The position numbers and the translations under genes are program-made. Under the pieces are notes generated by a model that was not told where the DNA came from, searched no databases, and was given only the letters and a program-made list of their open reading frames with translations. Below, in pieces: positions 15,518 through 24,148 of a DNA stretch of 27,237 bases. The stretch is from Clostridiaceae bacterium (lineage in GTDB: Bacteria; Bacillota; Clostridia; Saccharofermentanales; DTU023), in contig JAAZFK010000256.1 of NCBI GenBank assembly GCA_012511735.1, positions 1 to 27,237 of the forward strand, written 5' to 3'. Numbering within the stretch: the stretch's first letter is position 1; the number at the start of each line of letters is the position of its first letter.

Positions 15518-15560
15518 ATAGCAAAAGGTCGCAAGCGCCGTCAGGAGGTAGCCAAGAGCC

Positions 15561-17360
15561 ATGTCGAGCCGGAAGTTCAAAAAAGGGGCGGGGCTGATTC
15601 TCCTCGTCTTTTTAATCTCCTTGCTGCTCCCGGGATCCATGGTCCACGCCGCGGAGGGGAATCCCGCAAGTTTCGTTGACAAGGCTGAAGTCGATGTCCG
15701 GATTAAAAGTGATGGAACCGTGGACATCCAGGAGACCTTTGCCTTTCATTTCAATCAGAAAAAGACAAACATCCCCTTTGATCTGGCCTTCCCGCTTGAA
15801 GGTGAACCGCACCTGCAATCAATTGAATTTGCCAGGGAAGACGAAACCGGTGAGGAAAAGTTCATCCAGATCGCGCCCTACGATAAGCTCCGGCCTCAAC
15901 CGCTCGCCTACACAACCAAACGCAAGAACGACCGGATCAGGATCGACCTGGTCACCACCGGTCTGCAGGGCAATTACCTGGTACGGATCAGCTACCAGTG
16001 GAACCGGGGCGCTGTCCTGAAAGATGGGAGAGCGGTGGTCTTCGGCCCCTTGCTGGCCCTCCACCCCGACACCCTGGTTGAGACCATGAAATGGACCCTG
16101 ACCTTTCCCGAGGCTGTCCAGCTGGATCAGACCCGGATATCACCCGTTTCCATCCATCCCATGACGACCAACCGTACCTCGGAATCCAGTCTGACCTACG
16201 TGGATAACCAAGCCTTTTATAAGGTCGACGGCATCGCCGTGCTCATCAGCATGCCTCCATCCGCTTTCCCCCTCATCCTCGCCGCCTCCGACAGCACGCC
16301 CCTGACGGGCCTCTTTGAACAGGCCGAGAGCAAAGCCAGGACCCTGTCGCGCCTAGGCAAAATCAGGCAATCCATCATCCGGATCGTGGTGCCCCTGATC
16401 GCCACCGGCTTGCTGATCTACCTGGCACTCTACCTGGTTCAACTGGTAGGGCTTCCCCGGATACGGAAAGATTTCGCCCTCTGGCCGGCGACCGGCTCAC
16501 CCGCCATCGTCGGCAAGCTGACCCGGATTCTCCCTACCGATTCCCTCCTGCTTCTGGGCACCCTCCTGCGCCTGGTCAACCGCAAGGAGATTATCTGGCG
16601 GGATGAGGTCTTTGAGTGGAAAAATCCCGGGCGAAATGATTTCTCGGATTTCGCGCCCTGGGAGATTCTTCTCTTGCAATGGCTGTTTACTGAAGATGAG
16701 GCCTACGACCATGTACTGGCCCCCGAACGGCTGCGGACCGCTGCCCGGGATCCCGATTTTCGCAAGCTGGCCCACCGCTTTCAAAAGCAGATTGATGAAG
16801 GTTTTCTCCGCAGGGATTTGAACAACGCCAGACTGACCCTGATTTTCAGAGCTGTCTTTATCGCGCTGGCCGCCGCTTTTTTAATCATGACCATCATCCT
16901 CTATTGGATCACCCACGCGGCGACCGCCTTCCTGCTCCTCATCCCCGCTGTCTTTTTCACCTTCGGCGGCATCACCTTCCGTTTCCTGACCCGCAAGGGC
17001 GTGCGCCGCTATCGTGACAGCCAGCACTTTGCCCGGAGGCTTGCAACCCCGCAGATCATTATCGAGTCCTGCTCAGGCAGGCTCAATGACGCCGAGACCA
17101 TGATCAGTATCCTACCCGCGGCGTTCACTTTAAAAAGACCCAAAGCCTTCTTCCAGGGCATCCGTTCCCTGCCGCCCCTCCAATTCGCGCGCGCGGCTTA
17201 CGCCCTGCTCTACGTCTATCGCAGAATCCCCATACCGGAGCGAGAGGCGGATGGGCTTGCTGTGGATGAGGCGGAATTGGAAAGACTGGGTCGGGATCTT
17301 GACGAGATGGAGCGGATCTTATCCGCCTGGAAAGAATTCTTTGATTCCTGCTTTATTTAA
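15561..17360 (+). CDS. DUF2207 family membrane protein
   Basis: The 599 residues start with a signal peptide (SRKFKKG, a hydrophobic stretch and a VHAAEG cleavage region near residue 30). An extracellular beta-rich domain with the DUF2207 pattern follows (VDVRIKSDGTVDIQETFAFHF; YLVRISYQW). A membrane helix comes next (about 272-295), then a cytoplasmic segment (about 300-425). Two close hydrophobic helices (about 430-475) precede a cytoplasmic tail rich in charged residues. The family is widespread in Firmicutes and Actinobacteria and has no established function. The ATG at 15561 has AGGAGGT about 11 bases upstream. It is divergent from rpsU, and its last four bases overlap the convergent ispF. 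Confidence 0.82.
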   Translation: MSSRKFKKGAGLILLVFLISLLLPGSMVHAAEGNPASFVDKAEVDVRIKSDGTVDIQETFAFHFNQKKTNIPFDLAFPLEGEPHLQSIEFAREDETGEEKFIQIAPYDKLRPQPLAYTTKRKNDRIRIDLVTTGLQGNYLVRISYQWNRGAVLKDGRAVVFGPLLALHPDTLVETMKWTLTFPEAVQLDQTRISPVSIHPMTTNRTSESSLTYVDNQAFYKVDGIAVLISMPPSAFPLILAASDSTPLTGLFEQAESKARTLSRLGKIRQSIIRIVVPLIATGLLIYLALYLVQLVGLPRIRKDFALWPATGSPAIVGKLTRILPTDSLLLLGTLLRLVNRKEIIWRDEVFEWKNPGRNDFSDFAPWEILLLQWLFTEDEAYDHVLAPERLRTAARDPDFRKLAHRFQKQIDEGFLRRDLNNARLTLIFRAVFIALAAAFLIMTIILYWITHAATAFLLLIPAVFFTFGGITFRFLTRKGVRRYRDSQHFARRLATPQIIIESCSGRLNDAETMISILPAAFTLKRPKAFFQGIRSLPPLQFARAAYALLYVYRRIPIPEREADGLAVDEAELERLGRDLDEMERILSAWKEFFDSCFI

Positions 17361-17866
17361 GCTTCAGGGAAAGACCGGGGCAAGAGAGCCGAGGCGACAC
17401 AAAGACAAGCAATCCCCTCTCCCCGTCCGAAGGCAGTCAGACCTTCCCCCGTCGTCGCCGTAATGGCGACCCGGGAAAATGGGAGACCCGTCAAGGCGGC
17501 AATCTCAGTCCGCATGAGGTCAATCACATCCGCCAGATAGGGCCGCTGAGCCTCAATTGAAAAAGAAAGATGAGTCAGCCGGATATCGCCGAGCAGGGAC
17601 AAAGCTTCCTTGACATAGAGACGGCTGTCTGTTTGACCCTCGTCGCACATCCGGTCCGCCCGCTCACCCAGCACCCTTTGACCGCAAAGGCCTGAAAGCG
17701 CATTGGTGAGCGCGTGTAAGACGACGTCAGCGTCGCTGTTGCCTTCCAGGGGCGGGCAGCCTTCAATCCTGACGCCACCGAGCAGAAGCGGCCTGCCCTC
17801 AGACGCCGGATGATCCGGGGATAAAAAGCGATGGCTGTCCTGGCCGATGGCGCTGATCGAGATCAA
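17357..17866 (-). CDS. ispF: 2-C-methyl-D-erythritol 2,4-cyclodiphosphate synthase, divergent type
   Basis: IspF cyclises the CDP-ME phosphate in the MEP isoprenoid pathway. The 169 residues contain GQDSHRF (metal Asp and His), LLGGVRI, SDADVVLHAL (third metal ligand, His), TDSRLYVKEAL and ITATTGEGL with GRGEGI. Several positions differ from the E. coli type: GHSD/AHSD is GNSD here, LTDAL is LTNAL, and the loop DIG..FPDTDP is replaced by VLGERADRMCDEGQ. As I recall, this pattern matches the chlamydial IspF. The metal ligands are intact, so activity is likely. The start is TTG at 17866 with AAGGGAGGG upstream, overlapping the previous stop in TTGA. It is the last gene of the ileS run. Confidence 0.88.
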   Translation of the reverse strand: MISISAIGQDSHRFLSPDHPASEGRPLLLGGVRIEGCPPLEGNSDADVVLHALTNALSGLCGQRVLGERADRMCDEGQTDSRLYVKEALSLLGDIRLTHLSFSIEAQRPYLADVIDLMRTEIAALTGLPFSRVAITATTGEGLTAFGRGEGIACLCVASALLPRSFPEA

Positions 17867-18501
17867 GAGTCCCTCCCTTCCCGGCCCTGACCGGATCCTG
17901 ATGCCTTGAGCACATGATAACCCTTGCCCCGGGCGACCGTCAGCACCCGGGCAAAAGAACGCTCAAGCTCCCTCGCGGCTGAGGCCGCCCCCTGCTTGAC
18001 CCGGATGACAAGCAAGACACAGCCGTCAGGGTTCAGGTTGTCCGCCGCCTGGCGAAAAAGCCGGTAGAGGACATCCTTGCCTGCCCTGATAGGCGGGTTG
18101 GTGACAATGCAATCAAAGGGGCCCCGGGGTACCCCGTCCATCTCCACCAGGGTCAGGCGGTGGTCAACCCCGGCGGCCCTGGCATTGACCCTTGTCAGGT
18201 CCAAAGCCCGTCTGTTGATGTCGGAAGCTGTCACGTACAGGGAGGGGCGAAGCGAAGCCAGGGCAATAGCCATGACGCCGACTCCCGTGCCCAGATCCAG
18301 CAAATGGCCCGGTTGATCCTTCAATTCCTTCAGTGCAGTCTTGACCAGCAAATCCGTGCCGGGATCAAGGCGGCGTCGCGAAAAGACACCGCTGTCACTT
18401 TGAAATACGAAGCGCCGGTCCTCCCACTCCACTTCAAAAGAGCCGTAGTCGTGAGGGGCTGCCGGATTCTTGTCGAAGTAATGGGACTGTCCGCCCTTCA
18501 T
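17863..18501 (-). CDS. Class I SAM-dependent methyltransferase, RsmC/YbxB-like
   Basis: The 212 residues start SHYFDKNPAAPHDYGSFEVEW and FVFQSDSGVFSRRRLDPGTDLL, the usual opening of Firmicute YbxB-type proteins. The SAM-binding motif LLDLGTGVGVMAIAL and acidic loop ASDINRRAL follow. The catalytic-site motif TNPPIRAGK comes next; NPP(I/F) marks N2-guanine or N6-adenine methylation of nucleic acid. By homology to RsmC, the likely target is a guanine in 16S rRNA, but this is inferred. The ATG at 18501 overlaps the queT stop (ATGA), and its own stop overlaps the TTG of ispF, so the three genes appear translationally coupled. Confidence 0.88.
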   Translation of the reverse strand: MKGGQSHYFDKNPAAPHDYGSFEVEWEDRRFVFQSDSGVFSRRRLDPGTDLLVKTALKELKDQPGHLLDLGTGVGVMAIALASLRPSLYVTASDINRRALDLTRVNARAAGVDHRLTLVEMDGVPRGPFDCIVTNPPIRAGKDVLYRLFRQAADNLNPDGCVLLVIRVKQGAASAARELERSFARVLTVARGKGYHVLKASGSGQGREGRDS

Positions 18502-19136
18502 AAGTCTCTTCCCTCCCCATCATGGAATTCCGTCAGATAGACGCGCCGTGCCCAGGGTGTCTTCCTGAGCGCTGAAAGGAGAGGAAGACCCAGCCCCAGT
18601 ACGACCAGTGACTGGGAGACAAAAATGGCGCCCATGGTTCCGAGGATCAGGCCGGGATTGACCTGGCCCGGTCTGATCAGAAAGGGCAGGTAGGTGCCGA
18701 CCACCAGGGCGTTGAGCAGGACAGGCGGCAGGAGGGGGACAAGCAGACGGCGGGCGCGGTCAAGTCGGCTGACGGACCTGTCCCCTCGCTCTTCCCCAGC
18801 CAGTTGCCGCCGCCAGGGGCTTGCCAGCCGCCAGGTCAACCAGGCCGCCACCAGAGTGACGGCGCTGCCGGCCAGGCTGTCGATCAGACCCAGAGAAGCG
18901 GGATTCAGGAAATTAGCCAGGAGACAGCCCGCGAACACTCCCATGATGGCCGAAGGGAAAAGCGCGGGCAGGGCGGTCAGCGCCTCTGCCAGGCGAAGCT
19001 GAATCAGGGAAAAGCTCATGAAGGAGGTCGCCATGGTCAGGGCCAGGTATAGGGCGGCGACAAGCGCGCCCTGTGTCAGCCGGGTGAGTGCCGCCCCTTG
19101 CGGGCGCCTGCCTGCCGGAGGCCGGAGCGCGCCCAT
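18498..19136 (-). CDS. queT: QueT family queuosine-precursor ECF transporter S component
   Basis: QueT is the substrate-binding membrane subunit of an ECF-type vitamin transporter for queuosine precursors (preQ0/preQ1 or queuine). The 212 residues have the family opening LTQGALVAALYLALTM and then IQLRLAEALTALPALFP. FAGCLLANFLNP and LIDSLAGSAVTLVAAWLTW follow, with about five to six hydrophobic helices. A charged cytoplasmic loop (about 110-128) is more Arg-rich than I would expect. The shared ECF ATPases and T component are not in the window. It starts eight bases after the ileS stop and lacks a leader of its own, so no preQ1 riboswitch can precede it. QueH lies about 15 kb away. Confidence 0.85.
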   Translation of the reverse strand: MGALRPPAGRRPQGAALTRLTQGALVAALYLALTMATSFMSFSLIQLRLAEALTALPALFPSAIMGVFAGCLLANFLNPASLGLIDSLAGSAVTLVAAWLTWRLASPWRRQLAGEERGDRSVSRLDRARRLLVPLLPPVLLNALVVGTYLPFLIRPGQVNPGLILGTMGAIFVSQSLVVLGLGLPLLSALRKTPWARRVYLTEFHDGEGRDL

Positions 19137-19143
19137 GGATCAG

Positions 19144-22100
19144 TCAGCTCCCGGCCTTGACAACCAGGAGGGCGAACTCCAGGGGGTAACCATTGATGTC
19201 CCATTCCTGAGCCTTGACTCCCTCCGGCAATTCCTGGCCCCGGTCAAAGTAGATCAGCTGGTCCGCCAGCACATCCGCCATGACGCTCTCGGCGTGTGCG
19301 TCAATGACCGGATCTTTGTCGGATCGCCTGACATAAAGATGAATGCGGTCGGTGACTTCAAAGCCGCTGGATCGCCGCATGGTCTGAATCTTGCTCACAA
19401 TCTCGCGGATCAGCCCTTCTTCGATCAGGGAGGGCGACAGGGCAGTCGCCAGCGCGACCTTGAGTTCGCCCGCACTCTCAATGGCATAACCCTCCGCGGG
19501 GACTTCTTCGATCAGCAGATCGTCAGCTGACAAGTCATAGACGGTTCCATCCAGCTCCAGACTGATCTGTCCCTCTTCCCGCAGGCGGGTCATGGTCTGC
19601 CGGCCCGGCAGGGCTTCAATCAACGGGCGGGCTTTGGGAAGATCGCCACCCATCAACCGGCCAAGTGTCCTCAGCTGGGGCTTGAAACGGTAGTCGATCA
19701 GGCTTCGGTCATCGTCCTCAAAGCGTAATTCTTTGATATTGAGCTCATCCCGGACCAGTTCCGACAGATCCGCGGATAAAGGCGCCGTACCGACCACCAC
19801 CATGCTGGCAAGCGGCTGCCTGATCTTCAGCTGCGCGTTATTCCTGGCGGCGCGCCCCAGCGATACAAGCTCGCGAACCCGCTCCATATCCTTTTCCAGC
19901 TGCGGATCGATCTTATCGGGATCCGCCTGGGGGAAATCACACATATGGACACTTGCCGGCTTGCCCGGTACGCGGCCCGCGACCAGGTTCCGGTAGACCA
20001 TCTCCGACATAAAGGGAGTGAAGGGGGCAATCACATGCGCCAGGGTGACCAGAAGATCGTGGAGGACCAGGTAGGCGGTAATCTTGTCCGGATCCATGTC
20101 AGGACCCCAATAGCGCTCACGCGACCGGCGGACATACCAGTTGGACAGGTCGTCGACAAAAGCTTCCAGCGCCCGGGCCGCGGTGGTGACATCACAGCTC
20201 TCCAGTCTCAGATCCACTTCCCGGATCAGGGAGTGGAGCCGGCTCTCGATCCAGCGGTCAATCACGGTCTTGAATTCATCGACAGGGAAATCTCTGTGAT
20301 CGGCCGGGTCGAAGCGGTCGATGTTGGCGTAGAGGACAAAGAAGGCATAGGTATTCCAGAAGGTCCCCATGAAGCGCCTTTTGGCCTCATTGACCGAACC
20401 CTCCGAGAAACGGGCGGACAACCAGGGCTGGCTGCCTGAATAGAACATCCACCGCATGGCGTCGGCGCCTTCCAGATCCAGGATATGGCCGGGCTCCACC
20501 ATGTTGCCCAGATGTTTTGACATTTTGACACCGTCTTGATCCAGCACGTGGCCCAGCACCAGACAGGTCTTGTAGGCCTCCCGGTCGAAAAGGGCGGTAC
20601 TGATGGCGTGCAGGCTGTAGAACCAACCCCGGGTCTGATCAATGGCCTCCGAGATAAAATCGGCCGGCATCCGCTCCAGGGTCAGCTCCTCGTTCTCAAA
20701 AGGATAATGGTACTGGGCAAAGGGCATGGCGCCCGAGTCATACCAACCGTCGATGACTTCAGGTACCCGGGTCATCCGGCCCTGGCATTGGGGACAGGTC
20801 AGGTGAACCCGGTCAATCATGGGTTTATGAAGTTCGATATCGTCAGGGCAGTCAGGTGACATGGCCTTCATCTCGGCGATGGATCCCACCATATGCAGGC
20901 CGTCGCAGGACTCACATTTCCAAACCGGCAGCGGGGTCCCCCAGTAGCGCTCACGCGAAACACACCAGTCGATGACGCTTTCCAGGAAATGGCCGAAGCG
21001 GCCGGGGCCGATGTGGCCGGGAATCCAATGAATCTTCCCGTTGTTCTCAAGGAGCTGGTCACGGAGCCGGGTCATTTCAATAAACCAGGCCGTCCTGGCG
21101 TAATAGATGAGCGGGGTATCGCAGCGCCAACAGAAGGGATAGGTATGCTCAGTCATGGTTTCGAACAGGAGCAGGTTCCACCGGCGGAGCAGATCAACCA
21201 GGCCCTGGTCGGCATCCTTGACGAAAACGCCTGAGAAGTCAGAGACCTCCGGCGTCATGGTGCCGTCTTCCGCCACGAACTGGAGCAGTGGCAGGTTATG
21301 GACCCTGCCCAGCCTGGCGTCGTCCTCACCAAAGGCGGGCGCCAGATGGACGATCCCCGTCCCGTCGGTCAGGGTGACATAGGGATCGGCGACGACATAA
21401 TAGGCGTCCTTGCCTGATTCCTCGACGGTTTCAAGCCCGTAAGGGTAAAGAGGCAAATAATGGCGCCCCACCAGGTCCTTGCCCAGGTATGTCTCCAGCA
21501 CACGGGCTTCAGGCCCGAAGACCTGTTGATAAAGTTCCTTGGCTACGATGTAACGCGGCTTGCCCGGCGAGCCGTCAGGTTCCCCGTCCACTTCACAAAG
21601 CACGTAGGGTTCATCGGCGTTGACACAGAGCGCCACGTTGGAAGGAAGGGTCCAGGGTGTGGTCGTCCAGACAGCAAAATAAGTATCGGGGTCGTCCTTG
21701 GAGCGAAACCTGACGTAGATGGATCGTTCCGAGATATCCCGGTAGCCCTGGGCCACTTCATGACTTGAAAGGGAGGTACCGCATCGCGGACAGTAAGGAA
21801 CCACCTTGTGTCCCTGGTAGATCAGGTCCTTGTCCCAGATCTGCTTCAGGGACCACCAGACCGATTCGATGTAGTCATTTTCGTAAGTGACGTAGGGATT
21901 TTCCATGTCGGCCCAGAAACCGATCCGTTCGGACATCTCTTCCCATTCGCTTTTATATTTCCAGACTGATTTTTTGCATTCCTGAATGAAGGCTTCCACA
22001 CCGAAGGCCTCAATCTGATCCTTACCATCCAGGCCCAGCCGCTTTTCGACCTCAAGCTCGACCGGCAGGCCGTGGGTATCCCAACCGGCCTTACGCGGCA

Positions 22101-22335
22101 CGTAGTAGCCTTTCATGGTCCGGTAGCGCGGAATCAGGTCCTTGATCACCCGGGTCAGTACATGACCGGCATGGGGCATGCCGTTGGCAGTCGGAGGTCC
22201 GTCATAAAAAGAGTAAATGGGCGCGCCTTCTCTGTTTTGCATGGACTTGTTGAAGATATCCTCTTCTTTCCAAAAGGTCAGGATTTCTTCTTCGCGTGGC
22301 ACAAAATTCAGGCCGCTGTCTACTTTTTCGTACAT
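19144..22335 (-). CDS. ileS: Isoleucyl-tRNA synthetase, long (type 2-like) form
   Basis: IleRS charges tRNA-Ile. The 1063 residues show the class I HIGH motif as HAGH (55-58, in DGPPTANGMPHAGH), the CP1 editing insertion (TTTPWTLPSNVAL, GTGIVHLAPAFGEDD), and Cys pairs CPRC, CESC and CPQC. DGVKMSKHLGN carries KMSKH at about 604-608, and an anticodon-binding and C-terminal region follows. Length and the GPPTA.G.PH..H pattern point to the eukaryote-like type 2 enzymes, often tolerant of mupirocin; that classification is inferred. The ATG at 22335 is chosen because AAGGAG lies ten bases upstream and MYEKVDSGLNFVPREEEIL is the usual opening. The longer frame to 22383 covers the 5' leader. Confidence 0.96.
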   Translation of the reverse strand: MYEKVDSGLNFVPREEEILTFWKEEDIFNKSMQNREGAPIYSFYDGPPTANGMPHAGHVLTRVIKDLIPRYRTMKGYYVPRKAGWDTHGLPVELEVEKRLGLDGKDQIEAFGVEAFIQECKKSVWKYKSEWEEMSERIGFWADMENPYVTYENDYIESVWWSLKQIWDKDLIYQGHKVVPYCPRCGTSLSSHEVAQGYRDISERSIYVRFRSKDDPDTYFAVWTTTPWTLPSNVALCVNADEPYVLCEVDGEPDGSPGKPRYIVAKELYQQVFGPEARVLETYLGKDLVGRHYLPLYPYGLETVEESGKDAYYVVADPYVTLTDGTGIVHLAPAFGEDDARLGRVHNLPLLQFVAEDGTMTPEVSDFSGVFVKDADQGLVDLLRRWNLLLFETMTEHTYPFCWRCDTPLIYYARTAWFIEMTRLRDQLLENNGKIHWIPGHIGPGRFGHFLESVIDWCVSRERYWGTPLPVWKCESCDGLHMVGSIAEMKAMSPDCPDDIELHKPMIDRVHLTCPQCQGRMTRVPEVIDGWYDSGAMPFAQYHYPFENEELTLERMPADFISEAIDQTRGWFYSLHAISTALFDREAYKTCLVLGHVLDQDGVKMSKHLGNMVEPGHILDLEGADAMRWMFYSGSQPWLSARFSEGSVNEAKRRFMGTFWNTYAFFVLYANIDRFDPADHRDFPVDEFKTVIDRWIESRLHSLIREVDLRLESCDVTTAARALEAFVDDLSNWYVRRSRERYWGPDMDPDKITAYLVLHDLLVTLAHVIAPFTPFMSEMVYRNLVAGRVPGKPASVHMCDFPQADPDKIDPQLEKDMERVRELVSLGRAARNNAQLKIRQPLASMVVVGTAPLSADLSELVRDELNIKELRFEDDDRSLIDYRFKPQLRTLGRLMGGDLPKARPLIEALPGRQTMTRLREEGQISLELDGTVYDLSADDLLIEEVPAEGYAIESAGELKVALATALSPSLIEEGLIREIVSKIQTMRRSSGFEVTDRIHLYVRRSDKDPVIDAHAESVMADVLADQLIYFDRGQELPEGVKAQEWDINGYPLEFALLVVKAGS

Positions 22336-22386
22336 GGATCTTACTCTCCTTGCCGGTCGCCGGGCTACAATGCCGATATCCAAATG

Positions 22387-22416
22387 ATTATAGTGTCAGG
22401 CGTCCTCATGTGTCAA
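22387..22416 (-). promoter_or_regulatory. Near-perfect sigma-A promoter of ileS-queT-rsmC-like-ispF
   Basis: On the minus strand a perfect TTGACA (22411-22416) and a perfect TATAAT (22387-22392) are separated by 18 bases. Transcription would start near 22380, giving a leader of about 45 bases, too short for a T-box. It is the strongest promoter-like sequence I found in the window. Confidence 0.85.
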
Positions 22417-22664
22417 ACAAAAGAGGGGCCGGACCGCCTGTCATGGGCTGGTGCGAAAAGCATGAACGCCGACCTGATTTCTATGCATTTTGTCGGATCT
22501 TTTCACAATTGGTCACTCCCCCGATTTAGGCTTGAGACAAGTTATACCAGAGGGATCAGGCATTTTCACTACAGGCAATTGTGGCGGTGTTAACGGTATG
22601 TTCATAAATAAATGCTAGTTTGAAATTGGAGATTTCTCCACAGAGGATTCTTGAGGAGGTATTT
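22417..22664. other. Non-coding stretch between the ileS promoter and the NCS2 permease
   Basis: I find no convincing gene here; frames that cross it continue antisense into ileS. It holds an inverted repeat CACAATTG/CAATTGTG (22504-22511 and 22576-22583). A short palindrome, TGGAGA-TT-TCTCCA (22627-22640), lies just before the GAGGAGGT ribosome binding site of the permease. No convincing promoter for the permease and no purine-riboswitch core (TATAA...TATGG) were seen. Confidence 0.5.
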
Positions 22665-24026
22665 ATGTTTGAAAAATCGTTTAAGCTCAAAGAACGCGGC
22701 GTGACCGTGAAGGGTGAGCTTGCGGCCGGTTTGACCACGTTTATGACGATGGCCTACATCCTGGCTGTTAACCCTGATATTTTGAGTGTGACGGGCATGA
22801 ATCCGGGCGGCGTTCTGATCGCGACAGCGCTGTCGTCCGCTGTCGCCTGCCTATGCATGGCCTTCATGGCCAACCTGCCCTTCGCCTTGGCACCTGGCAT
22901 GGGCCTCAACGCCTATTTCGCCTTTACGGTCGTGCTGGGCATGGGCTATTCATGGCAGTTCGCGCTCTTTGCCGTCTTCGTCGAGGGTCTGATCTTCATT
23001 GTACTCTCGCTGACCAACGTCCGGGAGGCCATCTTCAATGCCATCCCGCTCTCACTCAAGCACGCTGTCGGCGCCGGCATCGGACTCTTCATCGCCTTCA
23101 TCGGCCTGCAGAATTCCGGTCTGGTCCAGCCGGGCGCCACACTGGTCGAACTGGTTCCTTTCAAGGACACCATGGGTGGTATCGGGCTTCCGGCTCTTTT
23201 GACCCTGGTCGGCGTACTCATCATCGGTGTCCTGGCTTATAAGAAGATCAGGGGCTCTCTCCTGATTGGCATGTTCGCAGTCTGGATCATCGGCATCATC
23301 CTGCAGGCGGTTGGGCTCTACGTCCCCAACCCCGAAATCGGACTCTTCTCACTTTATCCCGCCTGGGGACTGCCTGATTTCGCGGGATTCGGCCAGATCG
23401 CAGGCCAGGCGTTCAGCTCGACAGCCTTTGCCAATTTCAATGTGGCTGACTTCCTGATCATCATGTTCTCCTTCCTCTTTGTCGATATCTTCGACACCCT
23501 GGGCACCCTGATCGGGGTCGCCGACAAGGCAGGTATGCTTGATGAAGACGGAAAGCTGCCCCAGATCAAAGGCGCGCTCATGGCGGACTCGGTCGGCACA
23601 GTCGTCGGCGCGGTTGCCGGTACCTCAACGGTCACCACTTATGTAGAAAGCGCCTCAGGTGTCGCCGAAGGCGGACGTACAGGGCTGACAGCCCTGACGA
23701 CAGGGGTTCTCTTCCTGCTCGCCATCATCCTGTCACCGATCTTTATCTCAATTCCATCCTTCGCGACCTCGGCCGCGTTGATCTACGTCGGCTTCCTCAT
23801 GCTGTCATCCATCCTCAAGGTGGACTTCAACGACATCTCCGAAGCCCTGCCCGCCTACGTCGCCCTCTTTGCCATGCCTTTCTTCTACAGCATCTCGCAC
23901 GGCATCATGTTCGGCATCATCTTCTACGTCCTGGTCAACCTGTTCAGCGGCAAGTTCAAAAAGATCAGCCCGCTCATGTACATCCTGGCACTCGCGTTTA
24001 TCCTGAAATTCGCTTTCTTGGGATAG
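22665..24026 (+). CDS. NCS2 family purine/xanthine-uracil permease (AzgA/PbuG-like)
   Basis: This is a predicted proton-coupled importer of purine bases (hypoxanthine, guanine or adenine) with about 12-14 membrane helices. The 453 residues show the AzgA-branch signatures: LAAGLTTFMTMAYILAVNP at the N-terminus, APGMGLNAYFAF, VDIFDTLGTLIGVADKAGM (carrying the substrate-site acidic residues), and GTSTVTTYVESASGVAEGGRTGL. The ATG at 22665 follows GAGGAGGT at a normal distance; an in-frame ATG at 22620 lacks a site. A terminator follows the stop at once. The substrate is not certain from sequence. B. subtilis relatives are controlled by a purine riboswitch, which I do not see here. Confidence 0.92.
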   Translation: MFEKSFKLKERGVTVKGELAAGLTTFMTMAYILAVNPDILSVTGMNPGGVLIATALSSAVACLCMAFMANLPFALAPGMGLNAYFAFTVVLGMGYSWQFALFAVFVEGLIFIVLSLTNVREAIFNAIPLSLKHAVGAGIGLFIAFIGLQNSGLVQPGATLVELVPFKDTMGGIGLPALLTLVGVLIIGVLAYKKIRGSLLIGMFAVWIIGIILQAVGLYVPNPEIGLFSLYPAWGLPDFAGFGQIAGQAFSSTAFANFNVADFLIIMFSFLFVDIFDTLGTLIGVADKAGMLDEDGKLPQIKGALMADSVGTVVGAVAGTSTVTTYVESASGVAEGGRTGLTALTTGVLFLLAIILSPIFISIPSFATSAALIYVGFLMLSSILKVDFNDISEALPAYVALFAMPFFYSISHGIMFGIIFYVLVNLFSGKFKKISPLMYILALAFILKFAFLG

Positions 24027-24065
24027 GACGCCGCACTTAACACATCAACAAATCCTCTGTTTTGA

Positions 24066-24100
24066 AAAGGGGCCGTCTCCATTGGGATGGCCCCTTTCCT
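24066..24100 (+). terminator. Rho-independent terminator after the NCS2 permease
   Basis: AAAGGGGCC (24066-24074) pairs perfectly with GGCCCCTTT (24089-24097). The 14-base loop can close further, and the T-rich CCTTCT follows. It is 40 bases after the permease stop and before the metallophosphoesterase start. Confidence 0.8.
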
Positions 24101-24148
24101 TCTGCCCTCTTCTTGCGGCTGCCGACCCTTTCATGTAGGCTTGTCTCG

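Noticed and set aside
15428..15560. Ribosomal-protein autoregulatory structure in the rpsU leader
   Set aside because: The leader has only scattered short repeats (ACTCAG twice) and no stable hairpin that I could pair by eye.
19018..19530. Plus-strand frame of 170 codons across queT and the ileS end
   Set aside because: It is antisense to two confident genes with no supporting start signal or domain.
22417..22664. Purine riboswitch before the NCS2 permease
   Set aside because: The conserved J1/2 and J2/3 core (TATAA...TATGG...TCTACC pattern) is absent on the plus strand.
24062..24148. Longer metallophosphoesterase N-terminus starting at 24062
   Set aside because: It starts before the permease terminator, which would be translated, and pushes the membrane anchor away from the N-terminus.
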